Origin: Arcuatula senhousia
Taxonomy: Eukaryota; Mollusca; Bivalvia; Mytilida; Mytilidae
Direction: 5' to 3'
DNA length: 64,000 nucleotides
Assembly (NCBI GenBank): GCA_963971305.1
Contig: OZ020306.1
Location: forward strand, 67,615,022 to 67,679,021
This document shows positions 45,600 to 55,056 of this stretch, one piece after another. Numbering within the stretch: the stretch's first letter is position 1; the number at the start of each line of letters is the position of its first letter. Position numbers and translations under genes: made by a program. The notes under the pieces are model-generated. The model was not told where the DNA came from. It saw only the letters and a list, made by a program, of their open reading frames with translations, and did no database searches.

Positions 45600-46809
45600 T
45601 AAAAATGTCACATTTATCAAGTAATAGAAAATGGTCTTGCTGTGTTCAGATTATTGAGTTGTGTCCATTTCAGACTTTAATTGATGAATTTATCTCAATA
45701 TTTAATAGAGTTAGGCACAATTGTATGTCTATGGGATTTCCTATAGAAAAGGCTTGTTTTGTAATATTTTTACGCATAAAAGGTCAAAGCAGGCAGATTA
45801 AGACTTGCAGTGGGCTAAAACAGCTATAGATCTTCTTAATACGTGTATATATGTCAAAAACAGTTAATTAAAATGTATTCAATATTTCTTAAACAAAATC
45901 ATTTTACTACTTGCAAAAAGAGGCAGCGGCAGCATAAAAGCTTTTTTTTTGGTTGAATTCAATTAATATCCCTTAATTGGCTTTATCTTAGTAAAACCAG
46001 TCAAAATAGAATGAAAAAATAGCTAAACAACACAAAATAGCACATGTAAAGTCTGTGGATATTTCATAAAACTAGTCACAGAATTGAACATATCCACAAT
46101 TTCTTGCCGTAGATTTGGCCATTTTCTTTGTTTTGCACATGAGTTTAATCATTTTTTTATCTAAAGTGCTATAACTAGTCTTTTGCAGTTGAAATCTGTT
46201 CAACATTATAAACACCTTTAAGTTTGCATATTGTTCCATTTTTTACATTAATTTACATTAATTTACCCTAAATATTAGTTTTTTGTGATATATGGGGAAA
46301 ACGCTTTCTAAAATCGCACCATTACACCATTTAAAACTTATTTTTCATATGAATATGGTGTTTTGGGCCTTTTTAAAGCTTATTGTGTATTCAACATTTT
46401 AAACCCTTTTGGGCTCAATATTTAATATTCTTTCTTAAAAAATTTCTCATAACCATATATGTTCCCCTCAATAAGGCTAAAATGGCTTATTTTCATATCG
46501 GCAAATATGGGAGAGGGTCAAATTTGAAACCATTGAGATATTTCACTTAAACTTGTGTTTTCCATGCTCAGAACACATCACGTTATTGATTTCATCCAAT
46601 AGTTTTTATGAAATTAAAAAAATGGCCAAATATGCCTCATGGGTTTTCCTGGTGTTTTTTCGGGCAAAATTCTGATAAGCAACCAGGAGTTTTAAGTGTT
46701 AATAATTTCAATGTGATTGATCTGATCACTTTAAAACTTTGCAGATAAGTTGATAAAGACTATGTGAATACAATTTTATATGACTGTCCGAGGTTTTGTT
46801 GACTATTAG
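45600..46809. other. No clear feature
   Basis: Low-complexity AT-rich sequence between the two R3 copies, with no convincing gene or element border. Confidence 0.4.
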
Positions 46810-47105
46810 GTACGAGGTTGCAGTTAGCTCCCTTCAATTTTCGTTGTCCAATAATATAGTTCTTATAAAAACATAGTATTTCTTTAAAAAATGGTGATAT
46901 GTCTCAGTGCATAAAGGTGAATTTTTCAGTTTTTGATGCTCTTCCGCTTTGACCCCCATAGGGGTCAACTTTAAATATATGATTAAGACGCTAAATGGTA
47001 ATTTTTTCTGAATTTTCTATCAAATTATGGAAAGCTACATGTAATAAACTTTAAAAAAATATTTTGATTGAAAATGCCTTTCGAGCTAACTACCATTGTG
47101 CCAGG
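46810..47105. repeat. Dispersed repeat R3, copy 2 (uninterrupted)
   Basis: Holds both halves of R3 in close succession: gtacgaggttgcagttagct, ccaataatatagttcttata, then ccgctttgacccccatag and cgagctaactaccattgtgc. It serves as the near-empty-site counterpart of copy 1. Confidence 0.65.
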
Positions 47106-48230
47106 TTGATATAGTGAAATAATTTTACAACACAGTCTAATATAATCTACATGCATTGAATATTTTGACCAGTTCGAAACAACTTAGATATTGATTATCA
47201 GTATCACTGACTGTTCTTATTGGATGTGGAAAGTACATAATATAATAATTTTTTTGGGAGTTTTTCTCTACAAGGAAGAAGTGAATGTAAAAATGACGAT
47301 TAAAGATACAAGCTTTAGGACAATTATTTTCAACATAAGCATTTTTTTTATTTTTCGGGTTTCATCAAATATCATGAATCAAAGTTAATCAAATTCCAAT
47401 CCGTACAAAAAAGAATTTGAGACACCCCATAAGTGTATATATACATTTTACCGAATTGAATTAACATTCCAAAATTCCATATTCATTTCGTATTGTTGGG
47501 GCCTCAAAATTTAAACATAAATGGTATAAAATTAAACAAACTGTCACTAACGGAGTTTCAAATAATTCTTAATATATTAAACAAGGGAAAAAATCTTAAA
47601 ATTTTTCATTTACAAGAAAAGACATTTTCAATTAGATTTGTTTTGCTCGCCTTTTGTTAAATTGGAAGACATTGTTTGCAATCAGTCAATTGCGATTTTT
47701 ATATTAACTTATTGTCTATTTATATTATTCAATTATGAGACAATGACATTTAAATGATTTGGTGCAACATGGTATAAAACTTTTGCATAAAAAATGTTGA
47801 GTTCATTATAAAAGATAATGATATGTCGAATGCTTACAAAGAAAATAAAAAAAAATGGTATGTTCAAAATTATCAATGCAATACAGCCAGTAACATGTGT
47901 ACAATATATATATGTTAGAGGCAATAGGTATAATTAGGCATTTAGCTTAAATCCTAGGCAATAAGATAATACCTAGTCATTAGTGTTAATGCCTAAATCG
48001 AATTTGGCATTAACCTTAATGCCTAGGAGTTAGGTCTAATGCCTGATTTTTTCCCATGAAAATTATTCTTATTGCCTAACCAGATAATCTGATACATAAT
48101 GAAAAGAAAATTTGAAATTAAAGGTTCAATATTAGTAAGTTTAGCTGAAATAGTATTTCTTTGGATACTAGTAAGTAGCCCAATTTCAAACAAAATCAAA
48201 TATTGTTTATTTCTAATATTTTTGAATTTT

Positions 48231-48858
48231 AGCTCACCTGCCCAAAGGCCATGTGAGCTTATGCCATCACTATGTCTTCGTCATCGTCCGTCGTCCGTTA
48301 ACAATTTCAAAAATCTTCTCCTCTGAAACTATTTTCCACCTTTAAGGGGCCAAAACCCCTATAAGGGGTCATCTGACAACTTCGACCCTATGGAGACTTT
48401 TGTAGAACTCAATGAGCTGAACATTTGAGCAAGCAACAGCTAATCTCTATCTGCTATAGTTTTCATTCTGTAGGCCAAAAACATGAAAAAACGCAATTTT
48501 TCACCTTTAAGGGGCCATAACCCCTATAAGGGGTAATCTGACAACTTCGACCGAATGGAGACTTTTGTAGAGCTTTAGATGCTGAAACAGTAACGTGGCA
48601 TCAGATTTCCATAATCCAAAAACAGTAGTCTGGCCCCCCCTGGTCTATTTTTAACAACGGCAGCCATGTTGTTTCAAAATGAGGATCGTTTGTAGCCAAC
48701 ATACCATATATCATTCCTGCCAAGTTTCAGGCAAATTGGTTCAGTAGTTTCAGAGGAGAAGATTTTTTAAATTGTTAACGAACGACGACGGACGACGACA
48801 GACGACGAGGGACGCATAGTGATGGCATAAGCTCACATGGCCTTTGGCCAGGTGAACT
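48231..48858. mobile_element. AGCTCACCTG-family foldback element, copy 2
   Basis: Left arm agctcacctgcccaaaggcc, then atgtgagcttatgccatcac...; the right arm is its complement (gtgatggcataagctcacat, then ggcctttggccaggtgaact). The arms are about 100 bp. The interior has the paragraph aaggggccaaaacccctata twice (about 48342 and 48511). Nested in the 47914-50545 element. Confidence 0.8.
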
Positions 48859-49140
48859 AAAAAAGCTTACATTATATATTGTTTACTACAGATAATTTTT
48901 ATGGAGAAACTGCAAATCCATAAAGTCATTCTTTGATATTCTGATTTGTTTGGAATCATTTGAATTTTTTTTTACATCACTGACCACCAATACGACGAAA
49001 GCATCGACATTATGTACCTTCAGCAGGTCATCATTTATTGTTGCTGTGTTGCTGACATAAATATTTATGGATTGATCCATCATATTACGTACCAAAAACT
49101 CTGTTTTTGTCTCGCTAAATTTTATAACAGCTTTTTAATA

Positions 49141-50092
49141 TCGGACGAAGTCCGACTAAGTGTAGAATATAGGTCACATGACAAGTGTATTAATGCTGCA
49201 AACCGGATGTAGCATTTTGTAAATCAATCCCATAATCCCCCGAAGGCCAGCTTTAGCTGTGTTTTCGCATAAGAAACTTTATGTTTTTGCGAAGCCAAAA
49301 ATAAAAATTTCTAAACCAATTAAGTTTTCAAACGATTTTTTTCAAGTTTTTGTGCGAAATTGAAACTTTATTCGAAACGTTGGTCAGTGACCTACAAAAA
49401 CACCATAACAACGGATTCCAATATGGCGATGTGTTTACATGACGACAGACTAAAACATTACTAAATGACGTCACCTATAACAACATGACACCATGTCAAC
49501 GTAATCAATATGGGAATGTTTACATACGAACAATAATGCACCATGATCATAAATAAGCTTTGCACTGATTTAGCTAATCTCAGCCTATGACAAAACAAAA
49601 TTTAAGAGTGGAAAGAAAGGGTCCTACCTCAGATGCTGAGATGTATCCTTGGAAGTTTTCAATCCTGCGTGATATCCTCACATGTCAAACCTTCGTGCCG
49701 TTATTTTCCGCCAGGTTTCTGAATCGATCTCCTGATGTCAATACGACCGAGACTAAATACTGACACCGAAAATCTTCAAAACCTGGCTGAATGAATTGAA
49801 TGTTGACATTTTGTTTGTGGTCTACTGAAGCGCGAAATTCTCTGACAGGGAAATGACGTCATGAAGAAGTTAATTCGTCCCCGCTGAGTACGTGTTGTCC
49901 ACAAATATTTGGATGGTATTTGCAATTTTAAGTTTGCATAATTACTGATCCAATGTATATTTTAACAAGAATGCAAATGTAATGATTGTCCAGGGTGATT
50001 AAAATCTAAGACTAAAATAAAAGAAGGGGCTTTTAATCATTGACATATAATATTATTCAAATGTTTATTTTATATTATTTTTGACTTCGTCC
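49141..50092. mobile_element. MITE with TCGGACGAAGTC termini
   Basis: tcggacgaagtc at 49141 and gacttcgtccga ending at 50092 are inverted repeats. The left end continues as a palindrome (tcggac gaa gtccga). A TA precedes the left end; the right flank is TT, so a TA duplication would need one mutation. The interior shares ttccgccaggtttctgaat, ctgaagcgcgaaattctctg and caggaaatgacgtcatg-like phrases with 44383-45333. Nested in the 47914-50545 element. Confidence 0.7.
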
Positions 50093-50545
50093 GATTTTAG
50101 GCTAAAGCCTACGCCATATTATTTTGACCAAAGTTATGGTAATTCTCACGGTTTCCTTAACATTTTAAACCCCAAATATAAATTTACCTTAATAATTATG
50201 TTCTATTTTAAGTAATAGCGGCCATGTGTTTTATCATCTTGTCAACATAAAATGAAATAAAGAAATAAAAAATATTTGATTTTGTTTGAAATTGGGCTAG
50301 CCATCCAGAGAAATACTTTTTTCAGTTAAACTTAAACTTGAATTTCAATTTTTTTTTCATGATGTATCAGATTATCTGGTTAGGCAATAAGAATAATTTT
50401 CATGGAAAAAAATCAGACATTAGACCTAAATCCTAGGCATTAAGCTTAATGCCAAATGCTATTTAGGCATTAACACTAATGACTAGGTATTATCTTATTG
50501 CCTAGGATTTAAGCTTAATGCCTAATTATACCTATTGCCTCTAAC

Positions 50546-51608
50546 ATATATATATCAATTAAAGTTACAATAAACAAACATGTGGTCAACTGAATTAAAA
50601 GCAGACTAGAGACACAGAAAAGGTCATGTCAAAAGTATTATTATACAGAGACAAGTTTTACATGCAAGAATTCGCATGAACAGCAACTCATTAAACGAGC
50701 ACCTGTTCCTGCGAAACCGTGTTAACTCTCCAAACTGTTCATGTGGTCTTGTCAAATCAACCTACATTTTTTTTAAATTTCAAAAGTAAGATCAGCTACG
50801 CACGTTAATCTTACATACGCTTAATCCTCCTATTGATATAAATTATTATCTTATGGGTTAGATACTTTATTTTTAGAAGAAAATATTAATGTATTTAAAC
50901 TTGTTTGAAAATATATTGTTCAGAGCAAACGCTTCTGTTGAACTGCTTTCAGTAATTATTTCATTCTCCTCAAATACATTTTGTCTTTTCGATCTTACAA
51001 TATTGCCATATTTAATCTTATGTACTGTACAAATTTAGTTTATTTATAATTGTTGTATTTTATTCAAATTACTTGTACATATGTTTGATATTATCAATAA
51101 AATATGTTAAAACTAAAAGTATCATTAAGACGTATGCATTTCTTATTTACTATTGGATTTTTTTTTCTCAAGATTCCGTATGTCCTTCAGGAAATATAAA
51201 TAATTTGCATAAAATCACTGATTTATATAAAATTATTGTCCTTTTTGGAATCTTGTAGTTTTATTAAATCGTTTTAAGAAAGAATAAATTCAACCCTATA
51301 CTAGTATTTATATGACTGAACAATAAACGCTATTTCCAATACACCATACAAAAGGGAAAAAAAAACCTAAGTTATAATTTATTGTTGCACGAACTACATT
51401 TAATAACGAACAAGATGATGGTTTGTTTCTCTGATAAATATTTTTTTTTAATTTCATGCAAACGAAAACGTTGATGGCTACATCAGAGGTTTGTTTAAAA
51501 TTTACAAACTCTGCATACAAATGACAAAAGATAGAAAAAATGATACATGTAATATTATATTGAATATCAAAATTCAAACACGCCCACCCCAATCAGTCAG
51601 AAAGGTGG
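50546..51608. other. No recognisable feature
   Basis: AT-rich spacer; short frames only. Confidence 0.4.
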
Positions 51609-52075
51609 TCAGAACGAGACAAAAGAATATACGCTCTTCAGTAAATAAGGTAGAATTTGATTCGGCATGTTTACGTAGTAACTATGGGCATCAAAAAGTT
51701 TATTAGAGCAACTTTTAAAATAAATTGTGATATAAAATATGTAAAATGAAAGTAAACAACACCGAATTTGCCTTGCTTTATTAAATTTGCAGCGTGAAAA
51801 GAGTACATTTCTCATGTTTAGTGATATTATGGGGTCTGCTTTCCTTTGTGACAAATAAAACATCATGCTCCTAAAAATCTGAAAAAAAATATATCCAACA
51901 GATATAAGACTCCATTCTTTCAGATAAAAAATTCCTGAACCCGTCGCTATAGCGGTATTGATAAAAATGATTGTCAAAGTTGTGCTAATTTCATAAGTTA
52001 TTTGTGAATCCCCCTTTCTAAATATAGAAATTTCATTCATAAAATAAATAAACATTGAGAGTATCTCATACCCAG
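51609..52075 (-). CDS. Hypothetical membrane-protein exon
   Basis: A minus-strand frame open for about 155 codons starts right after a plausible acceptor (TATTTTTAG|CTGGG at 52076-52078) and runs to a stop at 51609. The translation has several hydrophobic stretches, e.g. AGYEILSMFIYFM, TTLTIIFINTAIATGSGIFY and EWSLISVGYIFFQIF, alternating with short charged segments, so it looks like two to four membrane segments. I do not recognise the family. No upstream exon was found, and the first codon is split (phase 1) if the acceptor is real. It may be the last exon of a host gene or a captured fragment; the Phe/Ile-rich composition could also be an AT-bias artefact. Confidence 0.3.
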
Positions 52076-52764
52076 CTAAAAATAGCAATGGTCTACTCGA
52101 CTTCCTAAAATATTTTTTTTCTTTAATTCTGCGATATATAAGGCCTTAACTGGTGAAACTGTTTAAATTTTACTTTTTATTAATATAATGCATGTCTTTA
52201 TAATAAAATGATAATAAGCAAATGTAAAATGACGTTTTAGAAGGGGGAGGTCTATTAAGTGGGGTTTGTTCGATTTGTCAACTGTAATCGTCTCCCTTCA
52301 TTTGCCTAGCAACATTTTAGACTTGCTTGTGACAAAAATAAATTTTTCTCCGATTTCTTAAAAATTTTGTCAACAAAAAAAGCAAAAGATTGGTCGTCAT
52401 CTGTCAAAGTATGTAACCCGTCGCACTTACCATTATTTTTTAAATTCAACATGTTTATCACCTTTATAGAGTTCCGGTTATTCCTTAGAGATAATAAATT
52501 CCTTGTTATCACAAATAATTATTCCTTGCGTAAAACATCCTAACTAAGAAAAAAGAACAATATTTTGCCCATTCACTTGTTCTCGAACTTGAAAATAACC
52601 ATGACCTACTTTTTATTAATCAAAAGATTAAGTTGGTGATTTCAGCTTACCGCGTCATTCAAAATGATGTGTTTTTTCGGATCAGTTTGACATACAAATT
52701 ATTTACAAGGGAGATAATTAAAATTACAAATACCAAAATACGGGTATAAACGTTTAATTTGGAT

Positions 52765-52810
52765 ATGCTATATATCGATATTTCAAGGAGTAACCTCTCA
52801 TCAGTAGCAT
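52765..52810 (-). ncRNA. Type-I hammerhead ribozyme, unit 1
   Basis: Read on the minus strand: stem I ATGCTA pairs with TAGCAT (6 bp). The core is CTGATGA, stem II GAGG/CCTT around loop TTACT (one G-U pair), then GAA, and stem III ATA/TAT closed by TCGA. The nucleotide before the cleavage site is A17 in an AUA triplet, an accepted NUH site. Cleavage is predicted between plus-strand positions 52771 and 52770. All invariant core bases are present. Short stem III is typical of metazoan type-I hammerheads, which often work better as dimers. Confidence 0.88.
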
Positions 52811-53146
52811 TTAAATCAAAACATTGGAAGGTCAAATTCCAAAACAGTTGAAAACGAAAAGTACTCAAAACCAAAACGTTCGAACAAGGAAGCCAAATCC
52901 AGCACCGAGGATATCGACCATGTGCATTACAAGGAAAGAAACCTGGTGTTTTAAACAATTTTGAATTTAAAAATTGGAAATTTCAGTGACACAAATATAG
53001 AAATTTTATGGTAAATCGTCTCAGACAAGTCTGACTACCAGGCTTGTGATTACCCTCGGGGACCTCTGGTCCACCAGCAGCGGTTATCGCCCAGTGGTTT
53101 CAAAATTACAAATACCAAAATACGGGTATAAACGGTTAATTTGGAT

Positions 53147-53192
53147 ATGCTATATATCGATATTTCAAGGAGTAACCTCTCATCAGTAGCAT
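53147..53192 (-). ncRNA. Type-I hammerhead ribozyme, unit 2
   Basis: Base-for-base the same 46-nt motif as 52765-52810, displaced by 382 bp. Predicted cleavage lies between 53153 and 53152, so the released monomer would be 52771-53152 (382 nt). Confidence 0.88.
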
Positions 53193-53469
53193 TTAAATCA
53201 AAACATTGGAAGGTCAAATTCCAAAACAGTTGAAAACGAAAAGTACTCAAAACCAAAACGTTCGAACAAGGAAGCCAAATCCAGCACCGAAGATATCGAC
53301 CATGTGCATTACAAGGAAAGAAACCTGGTGTTTTAAACAATTTTGAATTTAAAAATTGGAAATTTCAGAAATTTTAGAAATTTTATGGTAAATCGTGTCA
53401 GACAAGTCTGACTACCAGGCTTGTGATTACCCTCGGGGACCTCTGGTCCACCAGCAGCGGTTATCGCCA

Positions 53470-54239
53470 ATATTTTGTCACCATCTGTCTGACTGCAATG
53501 TTAATAATACACAACAAGACCACAAATCAACGGTGAACCAACGCGTTTTGTTGGTAATTCTTTTTAACTGCTTTTTGTATGCATTGTTGTACGTCTTTAC
53601 CCCACAGAGCTATTCAAATTAAGTACTTTAACGGGTGTTACCGGCCTCTTTTATTTTTAGAACTTACACGGCCTGTTAATCTACAGGTCAACTTAGTTCG
53701 TGCGTACTTTTTGAAGTGATAGGTTTTAAATGTCAATGAAAGGTAGATTTAATAATCATTTTGAAATTTTGAACATGTAAAACCTTATGTATTTACATTT
53801 TGAGTTAAAATCGTCTCGAAAAATCCCTGTCCTGAGTGGGGTATAAACAAACATTCCTAGTATAACATAGACTTCGCTCTTACCCCAACCACTACTAAGG
53901 ACTACATACAAGTTGGTCCTTTAAATATATATGAACACCGACTTTACGTCAATAAATTCATACAGTGAATAGATTTGAAAATTAAAAAAAAAATTCTGGA
54001 ACATTTATAAATTTGGCGAACTTGTGGAATTAAAGTTTTAGAAAATAAAGCACATATTGGTTAACCAGTAAAAAAAACTTGAATAAATATATGTTTTCGG
54101 TGAGATTTGAACCGAGTCTTGGACTCCTCTCCATTCTATACTGCTTTTTTCAATTTTTCTACTTCATAACTAAAACAATTTTAAAGTTTCTGCATGTGTT
54201 GAAAAAAAAACTTATGTGGAACTTGATGCCACAAACATT
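53470..54239. other. No recognisable feature
   Basis: Spacer. It includes aacgggtgttaccggc (about 53631), a phrase also found right after the foldback at 54854-54981; otherwise unassigned. Confidence 0.4.
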
Positions 54240-54672
54240 TCCCGAATTACCGAAAGAAGCAGAGAGGTACCAATGGGGCATCCGAATGTCAAAGGTCCGA
54301 AAGGGCAGAGACAAAACCAGTAAACACCAACAAGAACGGGACAAAAACAGACAACATGTAAAACATGGAAACACATAACAACTGAATATCAATCAACAAC
54401 GCGAACTCCAGTCGAAACAAGAGTGAACTCAGGTGCTCCGGAAGAGTAAGCAGTTCCTGCTTGCTATAGCACACCCGTCGCGTTGCCAATAGTCCATTCA
54501 GCGTGTCAAATCCGGTAAAGGAAGACAAATCAACACCCTATGACAAACTAACATCTGCACTCATCTGAGAGATCGAAATCCCATATTTGTCTATAAGTGC
54601 ATGATGTCTTCCGTAAAATTTCTTGAGTGAAGACAGCAATCGAGGAGCAACATAACCCTGTGTGAGCAATTT
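54240..54672 (-). pseudogene. PLE 3' end: last codons plus 3' tail
   Basis: The minus strand from 54672 reads KLLTQGYVAPRLLSSLKKFY, then GRHHALIDKYGISISQMSAD, and a stop, matching the end of the PLE at 26.6 kb; the 3' tail follows to 54240 (e.g. ccccattggtacctctctgc on the minus strand). Severely 5'-truncated. Confidence 0.85.
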
Positions 54673-54853
54673 AAAATGAAAAACTAACAAAATAAGGGAA
54701 TGGCAAAATGAATCTCTAATGTCCTGGGGGAGGGGGGTAATAAAAAAGATAAACATTATTGTATAATTGAATATTGTTAGTTGTGAGTTATGAATAAATT
54801 TGTGGATTGAACCAGGTTTGATTGGCGCCAAGACTCTCCGATTAAGATGTCCA

Positions 54854-54981
54854 TTACCGTACAGTTTTTCCGCTCGAGGAATCAGGTCAAAGTCCGAGGC
54901 GCTTGAGCCGATAATTTTACCTGATTCCGCAAGCGCTTCGTACTTTGACCTGATTCCTCGAGCGGAAAAACTGTACGGTAA
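54854..54981. repeat. Foldback hairpin with about 50-bp arms
   Basis: The left arm starts ttaccgtacagtttttccgc and continues tcgaggaatcaggtcaaagt; the right arm is its complement, ending gcggaaaaactgtacggtaa. The loop is about 25 bp. It lies 75 bp downstream of the HSPA12 gene C stop codon. Confidence 0.85.
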
Positions 54982-55056
54982 CGGGTGTTACCGGCTTGTT
55001 TTTCTGTTACATATGTATTGTATCTAATACTTTATTGAATGATGATCTTTTACAAT

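Larger units (their letters stand above)
47914..50545. mobile_element. 2.6-kb DNA element with about 300-bp terminal inverted repeats
   Basis: The left arm begins gttagaggcaataggtataa and the right arm ends with its complement ttatacctattgcctctaac. The arms match strongly over 47914-48099 / 50362-50545 and, more weakly, on to about 48225 / 50250 (for example agcccaatttcaaac / gtttgaaattgggct). Each arm contains many short taggcat/atgccta words. AT dinucleotide runs flank both ends, so no target duplication can be read. No transposase is visible; the middle is taken up by two smaller elements. Confidence 0.8.
52716..53469 (-). mobile_element. Retrozyme-like tandem dimer (382-bp units with hammerhead ribozymes)
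   Basis: Two nearly identical direct repeats, from aaaattacaaataccaaaat (52716; second copy about 53099) to cagcagcggttatcgcc (about 53086; second copy 53469). The repeat period measured between equivalent hammerhead bases is 382 bp, and the array is almost exactly two units. Each unit holds one type-I hammerhead on the minus strand. No protein is encoded. Tandem repeats of a few hundred bp with one hammerhead per unit are the defining layout of retrozymes, whose transcripts self-cleave to unit-length RNA and circularise. Partial relatives lie at 20440-20710 and 56315-56455. Confidence 0.85.
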
